Shown here one piece after another: positions 1 through 12,700 of a DNA stretch of 64,000 nt; the first letter of the stretch is position 1; every line of letters begins with the position of its first letter. The stretch lies in assembly GCF_028476545.1 (NCBI RefSeq), contig NW_026731622.1, positions 144,001-208,000 of the forward strand, given 5' to 3'. Source of the DNA: Physella acuta (Eukaryota > Mollusca > Gastropoda > Physidae). A model generated the notes under the pieces. It did no database searches, was not told the origin of the DNA, and worked only from the letters and a program-made list of their open reading frames with translations. A program made the translations under genes and the position numbers.

Positions 1-99
1 AGGGGGGGGGGGGTGCAAATCAAATTGAAAATTTGCTTCCGAGGGGGGCGCCAAATTGAAAGTTTGCCCGAGGCGCCGGGAAGGGTCGCTACGCCTCTG
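1..99 (-). mobile_element. hAT MITE of the G/C-tract family (copy 1, cut by window start)
   Basis: A G-tract, GTGCAAATC, GGCGCC and the terminal TCGCTACGCCTCTG identify the family. The other end is outside the window. Confidence 0.85.
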
Positions 100-161
100 G
101 TCTAACGAGTTTTCATGGCTATAAACAACTTTTAAATCTATGACCTAGTTACATGACCTAC

Positions 162-710
162 TTCCTATAACGACGTCCCAGGTATCCGCGTCATAAGCAT
201 TGGCCGCCTCCACAATGTAGTGAGTGATGGGTCGGCCATTGTTCTCATTCTCAATCCACCTACAGGTCACAAATTTAAAAAAAAAATGTTTCACAATTTA
301 AAAACAATATGACGCTTTAATTTTAGACCTTGATAATACTTTTCAGGGCTTCATGCAAAAACCAATAGCCCACCCCTGGTTAAATCAGGTTGAAATATGA
401 CTGAGGAGGTTGGGACTGATTACACCAGGTTGAAACCTACTTGAGGAGGTTGGGACTGGTTAAACAAGGTTGAAACCTACTTGAGGAGGTTGGGATTGGT
501 TAAACCAGGTTTAAACCTATCTGAGGACGTTGGGACTGGTTAAACAAGGTTTAAACCTACTTGAGGAGGTTGGGATTGGTTAAACCAGGTTTAAACCTAC
601 CTGAAGAGGTTGGGACTGATTAAACCAGGTTGAAACCTACCTGACCAGAGCGCTTATGTTGGTGACGGTTGTCGTGTCGGCCTCAACACCCGCAGGCTCA
701 AACGGTGGAC
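162..710 (-). CDS. Contactin B exons 18-19: start of first FN3 domain
   Basis: Exons 641-710 and 162-259 encode the A to C strands of FN3-1 (GPPFEPAGVEADTTTVTN; RWIENENNGRPITHYIVEA). Exon 19 ends in phase 1 at GTAGGT, as in A. The next exon would lie outside the window. Confidence 0.88.
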
Positions 711-3700
711 CTGTGGGTAAGATGCATGTGTGGGGTCAGTAACACAATTGAGTAGAGGGGGGGATAGGGAGGAAGGTGATTTGCTGAAAAAGAATGTATT
801 CAAAACTAGTCATACATTGAACGTCAAGTCGAAATACATTGCTTGTATTTAGGAATTATCAAGTAGTATAAAAATATGGTGAGGTAGGATGGTAGAGAAC
901 ATGACTGTGAACCCGAAAGTCTTAAGTTCGAATCCCCGGCTAGAGTCCGATAGAACGTCCTTGAGTCCACCTAGCTCTGATGGTACCCGACTCACTTTAG
1001 GGAAATTAAGGACGACTGGGCAAAGTGCTGAACACATCATCTCTTGATATGCCGAGGCCACAGAACTCTACTTCATTAGTATTTACACAGCTTTTATATT
1101 ACCTTCCATGTGCTAGGCTTTAATCATAGTCTACCTGATAAGTAATAGATACAAGTTCTTTGATCTATGATGCTCACACAGTACCCTTGAAAAATGCATT
1201 GTTCAAGAAACGAATACTCAACGAAAAAATAACAACAATCTTTTCTACTCACCAACGACTGTTAAAAAAACTGTTCTACTCACCCACGACCGTTAAAACC
1301 GTACTCTCCCATGGCCGTTAAAAACGTACTCACCCACGACCGTTAAAAACGTACTCACCCACGACCGTTAAAAACGTTGTTTTACTCACCCACGACCGTT
1401 AAAAACGTACTCACCAACAACCGTTAAAAACGTACTCACCCACGACCGTTAAAAACGTACTCACCCACGACCGTTAAAAACGTTGTTTTACTAACCCACG
1501 ACCGTTAAAAACGTACTCACCCACGACCGTTAAAAACGTACTCACCAACAACCGTTAAAAACGTACTCACCCACGACCGTTAAAAACGTACTCACCCACG
1601 ACCGTTAAAAACGTTGTTTTACTCACCCACGACCGTTAAAAACGTACTCACCCACGACCGTTAAAAACGTTGTTTTACTCACCCACGACCGTTAAAAACG
1701 TACTCACCCACGACCGTTAAAAACGTTGTTTTACTCACCCACGACCGTTAAAAACGTACTCACCCACGACCGTTAAAAACGTACTCACCCACGACCGTTA
1801 AAAACGTACTCACCCACGACCGTTAAAAACGTACTCACCCACGACCGTTAAAAACGTACTCACCCACGACCATTAAAAACGTACTCACCCACGACCGTTA
1901 AAAACGTTGTTTTACTCACCCACGACCGTTAAAAACGTACTCACCCACGACCGTTAAAAACGTTGTTTTACTCACCCACGACCGTTAAAAACGTACTCAC
2001 CCACGACCGTTAAAAACGTTGTTTTACTCACCCACGACCGTTAAAAACGTACTCACCCACGACCGTTAAAAACGTACTCACCCACGACCGTTAAAAACGT
2101 ACTCACCCACGGCCGTTAAAAACGTACTCACCCACGACCGTTAAAAACGTACTCACCAATGGCCGTTAAAAACGTACTCACCAACGACCGTTAAAAACGT
2201 ACTCACCCACGACCGTTAAAAACGCCCCCCTCTTGTCGCTGCTCAGGGTGGTTGTAGCCTGACACTCGTAGTAGCCTGCGTGGTGCAGGTTTACCTGCTG
2301 GATGTACAGGCCTGTTTTACCTGTCGCGTCATCTTGCACCTGTGGATGACGTCATCGTGAACATTGGGTCATCTAGCCTAACCACACGCCTACATTAGAA
2401 CACATACACGCTCATACAAACAACATATGAAAAACAAGTAAACAGTTATTATGTTGATTAATGATCAATTCGAATAACCCAAATAATCAATTACTAAGTT
2501 GCCCGAAACTTAGAATTTTGAAAAAAAAAACAAACTACAAATGTTTAAGTAGACCATATTGGTCAGTTTAAAAAACAAAAATGACAAATGATGAAGTTGA
2601 CCATACCGGCTAGTTTTAAAATACACAAAAGACCTATGATTGAGTTGACCGTACCGGCCAGTTTTCAAACTACACAAAAGACCTATGATTGAGTTGAGCA
2701 TACCGGGCGGTACTCAGGATTACGGTACAAATCTATGGGATGTCCATTGAACAACCAGCTGTAGATCATGTCGGTGCCCTTGGCATAGGAGGCGTGGCAG
2801 AAGAGGAACACGGTGGTGTTGAAGAGTGCTGTCTGGTCTTGTGGTGCCACAGTAATAGCTGTACCTTCTAGAAATTTTGAAAACATGTCTTGTAAATTTT
2901 ATAAATTTTTGTTTTAACAATGGTCAAAGGGAAATAACCAAATTAAACTTACAACTAAACTTAAAACTGGATTATCGTTCCTGTCTTAAATTGATATGTT
3001 ATTTTGAGCATTCTGTTTTAGTTGAGGGTGTGTAGTTTTAAAAATGTTACATTTTAATACGGTAAATAAGAAAGTTGAAAAAGGCATGTCATAAAGTATT
3101 CATCAATTCACTTTTGTTTTGTTTTAACAAAAATATTGACTTACTTAGCACATACACATCTCAGAGTCTTACAAGTGTACCCAAAACGCACATACCCCCA
3201 ACACACATTATCACACGCCCAAACTCACTATTTTAACACGCACTATTGAAAAACCTTATACACACATATAACAACACACATACGAACACATACTCATACA
3301 TATATAAGCATTCATGCACCTCCCACACATACGCGCATATCTCCTACACTTACTCACGCATACACCCCTGACACACGCGCACAACTATACGAACTACTGC
3401 TCACACACCCACACATGCACATATACCTACACACACCAAATACACACACACCCACACACGTACAAACCTATGACTCGGACAGTCGTCCTATCCTCGGCCT
3501 CCCCCAGAGCGTTGGTCGCCTTACATACATACGTCCCCTCGTCCCCCTTGGTGATCCCCACGACCGTCAGCTGCCCGTGCACCCCCTGCTCCATGTTCAT
3601 CAGTGACGTCGACAGCTCGATGCCATTTTTAAACCACGTGATGGTGGGGAGCGGTGCGGCCTCGGGACGACATATCAAGGTCAGGTTGCCGACGTTTGAC

Positions 3701-6700
3701 GCACGTGTGATGTGCGGCAGCGGGTATTTCCGGAAATTTGGTGCGAAAGCTGAAATTGTAAAAAAAAAAAAAACAACATCAAAACACATTTAAAAAAAAC
3801 AAATTAGATTTAGGATGATTTTCTGACTCCTGGCTAAATGTATAGCCTACTGGTCTGACATTACTTAGAAATTTTAAAAAATCCTTACATTATTGTCTAG
3901 CTAGGTTATACAAGTAAAGCTGGCGAACTTTTTAGTTTAAAATTGTCATTAATTTGATTATTAATTTGATTATTAATTTGATTATTAATTTGATTATTAA
4001 TTTGATTATTTGCTACCTGCTGATGATAAATGCTTAAGTTTACTTGTAACCTAATAATGAAAATACATATTTATAAAAAGATTGTTTATGTTTGTGTATT
4101 TGACAAGCAAGAAATTGGGTTTGGGAAAGTAAAGGCGACTGGGTATAGTGCTGACCACACTATCTCTTCATATGCCGAGGTAACAGAAACAAGTGAACTC
4201 AACTTCACTTGCCCTATAAACCGTCAGGTTTGAAGAGGTCACTTTTTTAATTCCGTCTCTAAAGCTGATCAATATTTAACAAAAAACTGACCAGTCAAAG
4301 CTCTAGAACTGACCTAAGACACGTAGTTGACCTTCAGACATTGTGGTGCCGTGGCTGTTGGACGCCGCGCATTGGTACATGCCGTTGTGGAGGTTCGGAT
4401 CCAGCACGGTAAACACGAGGATGTTGTGGTTAACCTGTTTTACAGACACCATGGTAAAAATAAATTTCAAAAATATAAAATGCTCAGTCTTTTAAAACTA
4501 AAATTGTAGGTAACTAAAAACTAAACTTTGTTTTTTTTATAATTTCATTCAATAAAAATATTAAAATTTAACTGTCGTGCTAAAGTTTAAAAAAAAAATA
4601 CTTGCTATGATATTCGTTTCGTTGTCCGTTTTCAAGCGCTCCCCGTTTTTGTACCACTCGTAGACAGGTGCGGGACTTGCACGTGCATCGCAGCGCCAGG
4701 TGAGTCGCCCACCCACGTCTGCGTGCTGGTCCTTGATGGGGTTGATGAAGTAGGGTTTGGCTGGAACACAGTATCATACCATTATTAGGTAACTCATTGT
4801 CCTTACCTCCAAGTTCAAGGTCACCCAGTGTGCTCACCTCCAAGTTTAAGGCCACCCAGTGTGCTTACCTCCAAGTTCAAGGGTACCCACTGAGCTCACC
4901 TCCAAGTTCAAGGTCACCCAGTGTGCTCACCTCCAAGTTTAAGGTCACCCAGTGTGCTCACCTCCAAGTTTAAGGTCAACAGACTTCCTGTCCCCCGTGC
5001 TGGAACTCCGCGTCACAGAACAGGTGTACACGCCCTGGTCTTCAAGTCTGGCATCTCGGATGGTCAGCACACGGCCGTGGTCACTCTGGTAGGAGTTGGC
5101 CGGCAAGGATTTGTTCTGACGGTGCCAGCTGTACTGGAACTCGGAGTTGGATCTGTGGAAGGAACCAAACAACTTTTGGATTGTATGGGATGTGAAGGAA
5201 GTAGACAAGTACGGTCAAAGTTTGTTTTGTCTTGCTATTGAGTACATCTCCCTTGCTGAGTTTTGGGCGGCCTAGTCTAAGAACAAAATGTTTTGCTTGG
5301 TTTTATGAAGTTTAAAAAGGTGACACACTACGGAGATCAGTCACTGAGATCCGATAACGATGACATTAGGTATCTCCTCGGGGTGGGGAGTGTTATAACT
5401 GAGTCCATTGATGATGCTACTCACTAGTTGGCTGGCCCAGTTCAGGTGTGGGACGGATGGGGGGGGGGTGGATAACCCACTAGTATCAACAATAGACTCA
5501 GTTATAACAGAGAGGAGCGGGGGAGGGGGGAGTTACGATACCTACCCCCAACCAAGACGTTGAATTTATATACAAAATATACACTCTAACCAGTATCCGC
5601 TCTGAAAGTTTCAAGTATCCCTCCCCAGGAGAAATATGTTACCAGTTACCTATTGTGAAAGCTAGCAGTCTAATGTCACAGAGCGAATAGGTAAGAGGTC
5701 ATGACATGACACTGATGAAATACAAAATGTCTTACGATCCATAGGCAAAACATTGAAATCATGACATGACACTGATAAAATACAAAATGTCTTACGATCC
5801 ATAGGCAAAACATTGAAATCATGACATGACACTGATGAAATACAAAATGTCTTACGATCCATAGGCAAAACACTCCAGACGAACGTCTTGTCCAGCGATG
5901 GGCGGGGTGGGGAAGATGGCGATAAACTCGTTCTGTATGACCGGCCCCCAGTCGGCCTTAGGGGCTGGGGATAGGATCATGCGATTGGTCAGATTGTAAC
6001 ACGTTGTATAAGTTTATATTAGGTTATATCCGATTGGATAGAAAAAATAGAAGAAAAATAGCAGTTATTTTTGTTTACTTATTTTAAGTGCATGTAAAAG
6101 ATTATTTCTATACATTTTTTAAGGTTGTTTTATGTACAAAAAAAAAGCTGGTACAATAGTTATATTCTTAGAATAAAAGCCAACAGAAAAGTAAATCAAA
6201 CTTCCTAGCCTACATCTTTTTTCTTCTTCTTCGTTCTTAATTGTAGTGTTGTAAGGGACCCCTCCAACACAATTAAGAATACGTGTCAACTGGCTAAGCG
6301 CCATTGAGGCTATTGACTCCGATTTCAGCCTGCTTTTCTTTTTGGATTTGCTTCCATAGCCTTTGTCCAACCAAGAACAAACTAGTTGTCTCTCCTAGAA
6401 GAGTGGCTGTCCCCAGTTAACTAGCCTCATCTGCCCGAGGGTTCGAACTCGAGACTTTTCGGTTTAGCAATCTTGAGCTTTACCGACTCGACCACGCCGA
6501 CCCCTCCTAGCCTACAGACCTGATGTGTAAAATCTGACTCACCCTGGTCATGCACGTGCAGAGATATGGGCAGCGATGTTCTAGACGGCGGCTGTAAGGA
6601 TGAGATGGTGTACTGGTTGACCCCTGACAAGACCGCCAGACAGTAGTACATCCCCTCGTCTGCTCGGGATACCTGAACACAGGTGAAACAACAACACTCA

Positions 6701-9700
6701 AGGTATTCATGTCGCATTCTTTCGGTAGTCACTTGCACTATAGACTTTTGAATTTATTATCTCCCTGTTGTGTCAGCAGAAAGTGCTCTCCCTTGAGCTA
6801 ATTAACCTCTGATGGTAGCATAGTCATCCCCTCTCAAACTCACCATCAGCAGGAGCCCCTTCATATCCCTCATCATGACCCCCCACCATGACCCGCCATC
6901 ATGACCCCCACCCTGATCCCCCCCACCATGACCCCCCACCCTGATCCCCCCACCATGACCCCCAACCATGACCCCCCCCACCATGACCCCACAATGACCC
7001 CCCACCATGACCCCCCCACCATGACCCCCCACTATGACCCCCCACTATGACCCCCCACTATGACCCCCCACCATGACCCTCCACCATGACCCCCACCATG
7101 ACCCCCACCAAGATCTCAACCAAGACACCACTATGACCCATACAACACGTCACAATGACCCTCAACCATGACCCCCATGACCCCACAAGGACCACCACCC
7201 ATAACAACCACGATACTCACATTGACCCGTTATGTTCCCCACTATGACCCCCGCCCATCACCACCATGACCCCCACGATGACCCCCCCCCCCCCCACCGT
7301 CCTACCACCATCACAGCATACCTCTGAAAAGTACAGCTTCCCATTCTGCGATATAAACATGTACTTCTGGTACTCTGGCCTGACGAAGTGGGTTGTACTT
7401 TGTTTGTACCAGTTGTACTTCACAGCTGGGGAAAGTACAAAGTAAACATAACTTTAGAAAGTAGAGTAACCATAGTCAGTAAATTCAAGCATACAAAGGT
7501 GAACATAGATCTAATACGCTATTGGTAAGACAAGTAAAGTAAAAGTACAGTTCACTGTCGGAAACTGGTAGAGTTCACTTATTTCTGTGACTAGGTTGTA
7601 TAAAGGGAGAGTGTAATGAACCGCCTTTACTTTCCTTCATTAAGTCAGGTACCCATCAGAGCTGGGTGGACAGAAGGATGTGCTACGACTCTAGCAAGGG
7701 ACTCGTGACTTTGGGGTTAGCAGTCGATGTTATGGATGCGAAGCCTGGTTAACATGTTGATAATGTTGCACATCTCACCTGGTTTAAAGGCCAGTTTACT
7801 GCAGTCTATGGCGGCACCTTCAAAGGCTTTGGCGTTGACAGGTGCGTCAGGAACATTCGAGAACTCACCCATAGCTAAACAGATTTTCAACATTTAGAAA
7901 TTAATGCCGTGAGAAACAAATGAAACTCGTATTTTTAAATATATATTGGCATTGCTGTTTCTAGGGAATAATCAAGGATATATGTATGTTAAATTGCCTG
8001 CTTCCAAAATATTTAATATAAAAACCAAAATATCATCAGGTTTAAGATTTTGAAAAATTACAAATGATCTATACTGATCTACAATTCAAGCGATTCTTAT
8101 TTGTCTGACACATGACCCACATTTCAACAACTGGTCTATTATATGACCTACTTCCAAAAGACAGTTCCACACCGTTGCCAATGACAACGCCGTTTTTATT
8201 CTCGGCCCGGCACCGATACTTGCCACCGTCTAGAACATCCTGGGGATTCTGGGAGGAAGACAGACATACACACAGACATAAGTGTTAAGACAGACATACA
8301 CGCAGACATAAGTGTTAAGACAGGCTGAGACAACAGACTTCAGAATTAAGACTTACACGACTAACGTCAGCATTAAGACAGACAGTCAGACACGGCAGAC
8401 TTCAATATTTAGACAGAAGGTATCAGAATTAAGACAGATATACACAGTAGACGTCATAATTAAGTATACAGAGCAACGATCTTTTAGTATATGATCAGAA
8501 ACTGTGATAATGTAGCAATATGTATAACAATAATATACTATTTATTGTTTTTCTGCGTAAATATGTGTTTAATCCGCATTGAAAATCGACCAGTACATAG
8601 TGAAATGAAAATGGAACTGAATAAAATTACTGTAATGATGAGCTAAAAACAGAACCGAATTTCTCTATTGATGAGCTAAAAAAAGAACTGAATGAAATTA
8701 CTGTAATGATGAGCTAAAAATAGAACTGAATAAAATTAATGATGAACTAAAAATAGAACTGAATAAAATTACTGTAATGATGAACTAAAAATAGAACTGA
8801 ATAAAATTACTGTAATGATGAGCTAAAAATAGAACTGAATAAAATTACTGTAATGATAAGCTTCCCGTTGGTCAGGGTGTAGCGCTGATCTTTCTCAGCT
8901 GTGAGTTGTTGTTGGTAGTTCTCTCCCTTCCACCAGGAGTAGGTTGGGGGCGGGTACCCGTCGACGACACACTCCAGCTCCACCGTCAGCGGCGACCCCA
9001 CCACCACCGTGTTCTGGGGCTGCAGGATGAAGTGGGGTCCTCTTTGTGCCAGCTTGGGATCAGTCCTTTCCACCCCATAATCTGAGAGGGGGGGGGGTTC
9101 AAGAATTATTTTTTTTTAATTTCTGGCAAGATTTATTGATAAAAGGACATAGCTACAATAGCTACACACAGCAAAGGTCGAGGTGTCTTCTATATCTACA
9201 CGTACACGGAACCATTGTGTATCTGGTCAATGTGTTTATAATAATCTAAAGTGTGCCTTATTCTCGAACACTTCTCCTAGCAACAACACACCATACATAG
9301 ACTAAAAGAAAAGATAAAGAAACAACTTACTGAAATCCCTGAAGTCCTGAATGATCCTGTAAGCCTCTGACTTAGGGACCTCACAGATAAATGGCAGTTT
9401 TTGTGAAGGGTCTGCAATGCTCCATCTATAGCCCTCGACTTTTGAAGGGGTATACACATGTTTTACAATAAAAATCTGTCTACTGACAGTGTAAATTTAT
9501 AGTATTTTTAAAACGATTTATAAAATGTACAATATCTTCAATGTTTCAAGTATCGAATAATAAGTAGAAAAAAATATATTGTTACAAAGAAGAGTAAAAT
9601 TATATCTTATAAATATCTTAATTTCGATAAATGGAGGTTTTGAAGTATCCAAACACATAAAAATATATTGTGTAAATAGAGTCAGTTATTACATGATAAT

Positions 9701-12700
9701 AAACAATCACATTGTAAATTCAGACGGCTACTTACCAACATATTTATAAACAATGGCACCAACAGATGAACTTACCAACATATTTATAAACAATGGCTCC
9801 AACAGATGAGCTAAGGTCAAGGCCTTCCTGCCAGAAACTCTCCGACCCCTCCACCAAGTTGCCCGTACTCTTCCACAGGAATCCACTTCCGGTTCGTAGT
9901 TTTGCCTCCTTGATACCGCTTGTGTACCATTCTCGTCTGCAAACAATTTCAGCGTCGTAAATACATTTTATCAAAATTTACAGTAACGGGTAAAACAGAA
10001 AAAAATGTAATACCTAAGCTCCGTAAAAATAAAGACAAATTAATCTTACATTTTTAACCAACAAATAACTAGATAACGTAGAAATTTAGATTTTACAAGC
10101 GCCCGATTGAACTTACAAATACTTGTCGTTGACTTGTAGAAGTTTCGAGATAAATTCATGTTCCAGGTTGGTCTCTACGCTGACCACTCCAGCTCCGTGG
10201 GTCTGAAACAGATCTTTGTTGACGGTATAGGTGTCGTGTAGGGGATGTCGTAGGTCAGCTAATTAGTGAGATGATGTCGGAGGTCAGCTAATTAGTGACA
10301 TGATGTCGTAGGTCAGCTAATTAGTGTTTGCTGACAGTATACTGTGTCATGTAGGGGTTGTCGTGAATTAGCTAATTAGTGAGTTGATGTTTTGTAAGTG
10401 ATGAGATGATGTTCTGTAGGTCAGTTAATTAGTGAGATAATTTCGTGTAGGTCAGTCAGTTAATTAACGAGACAATTTCATGTTATTAAGTTCATTAGTG
10501 CGACGATGCATATGAAGCTGATAAACTAATTAGTCCCAATTGATGGCACCCCGTCAAAAGAGCGCACGACAAAAGAGCGCCGACATAAGAGCGCAGACAA
10601 AAGAGCGCCGACATAAGAGCGCAAACTAAAAATTGAAAAACCAGATTTAATAAATAGGAACATGAAAATTAACTCAGATCAGAAGGCATCGTTTGATGTT
10701 AACTCTTTATTGTTTGATTAAAATACTAATTGTTCAGTTTCTTTAGCTAAAAAACAGGTACAATCAACGTGAAGTCCAATTATTCAAAACGCAATCTAAT
10801 AACACATACACAGATTTTAAATGTTAGGCTCAAGTGAGAATATAAACTAAAATGAAATGTAAAAAAATGAAAACAAGTTTAAATTAATAAAACGTTTCTT
10901 TATAGTTGTATTTATATTCCTAAGTTGTGTATAATCTGCCTTGGTTTTTCCACCCCTTCCACTGCCCGTGTTCGTATAGCCGAAACAACTTTCGCTGCTT
11001 CGTTTTTAGCCGGATCTGGAGCGTGATTGTGTTTTGATGATGACAGAACAACATCGTTCAAAATTTTTATCCGTCCTCGGCAGCCATCTTTCTTGCAGTA
11101 TCTCCATGTCGTACTTCCATCAGCATTTACTCTGTCCTTTTGATATCTGTAGCCTTCGACCAATATAATAACCTTCCCTTTCTGTGATTCGATCTTCTCC
11201 ATGTTACTTGGGTTCAGAGGCGTAGCGACCCTTCCCGGCGCCCGGGGACAAACTTTTCGATTTGCACATCCCCCCCCCCCTAAAACTTTCGATTTGCACC
11301 CCCCTCGAGATTTCGATTTGCACCCCCCCCCCCGAGATTTCGATGTGCACCCCCTCAAACTTTCAATTTGCACCCCCCTCGACCTTTCAATTTATTTTTC
11401 CAACCCATTTTGGCGCCCCCTAAGGTCGGCGCCCGGGGACATATGTCCAACCCCCCCCCCCCCCGTCCACCCCCCTCGCTACGCTACTGCTTGGGTTAGA
11501 AATATTTTCAAACTTCATTCATAACATATTAATCATAATAGATAAATAAACACGTTGTTTTATCGTATCGCCATTTTGTTTAATTAAAACAAGTGTTAAC
11601 CATGTTATATTCATTTAGCGTACAACATGTGTTTTTTTAATTGGCTGCGCTCTTATGTCGGCGCTCTTTTGTCTGCGCTCTTATGTCGGCGCTCTTATGT
11701 CGGCGCTCTTTTGTCAGCGCTCTTATGTCGGCGCTCTTTTGTCGCGCTCTCTTTTGACGGGTCACCCCAATTGATATTCGGTAACAAAAACAAACGAACT
11801 ACACTTCAAAGTGTATACACATACATAAAGACCAATGAGATAAACAAAGACCAAGTGAACTATCGGACGCTAATGAGTGACCATACAATGCTTCACCTAC
11901 CGAGCACTGAATCATAGCAACTTCATACGATTTAGGATTATCACTGTACATATGGTAACATACAATGCTTCACCTACCGAGCACTGAATCATAGCAACTT
12001 CATACGATTTAGGATTATCACTGTACATATGGTAACATACAATGCTTCACCTACCGAGCACTGAATCATAGCAACTTCATACGATTTAGAATTATCACTG
12101 TACATATGGTAACATACGATGCTTCACCTACCGAGCACTGAACCATAGCATCTTCATACGATTTAGGATTATCACTGTACATATGGTAACATACGAGACT
12201 TTACCTACCGAGCACTGAATCATAGCATTTTTATACGATTTGGGATTATCACTGTACATATGGTAACATACGAGGCTACACCTACCGAGCACTGAATCAT
12301 AGCATCTTCATACGATTTAGGGATATCACTGTACATATGGTAACAACTGTCTCCATGGGTGTACCAATCGGATGGGCAATCTGTTAGGATAAAACACAAA
12401 TTACCTGAATCATTTAGAAATTGATAAGTAAATAGTATAGCCATTTATCTTTAGCTTTTACTGTAGAGCAACACTATAAGTTTCATTATGTACAAAATAT
12501 AATATTCTGCTTATAATTAGGTATTACTACTAATTTTTCAAAACCATTTTTGGAATCGCACTCACCTCCCACACCCCGATAATGTCATATATATATATTT
12601 TTTAAACTAACATACTTCAAAATGTATGCTATTACTAGAGCAAAAACTAAGTTCCCTAGAACTAGATTTAGAAAATGTATTATCACTAAAATATAGATTT

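Larger units (their letters stand above)
10545..11766. mobile_element. Mutator-like (MULE) element with FLYWCH ORF
   Basis: Inverted ends of about 90 bp are built of repeated GCGCTCTTTTGTC / GCGCTCTTATGTCGG blocks. They are flanked by the 9-bp direct repeat CCAATTGAT (10536-10544 and 11767-11775), the usual MULE target duplication length. It carries one small ORF for a FLYWCH zinc finger, a domain often linked to MULE transposases, but no transposase core, so it is non-autonomous. A hAT MITE is nested at 11215-11489. It lies in contactin B intron 2. Confidence 0.85.

Noticed and set aside
1260-2225. Regular short repeats resembling a CRISPR array
   Set aside because: The copies adjoin with no unique spacers, sit in an animal intron, and match the exon end.
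10912-11373. 153-codon version of the FLYWCH protein
   Set aside because: The extra N-terminal codons are MITE sequence (G/C tracts). The 96-aa start is more sensible.
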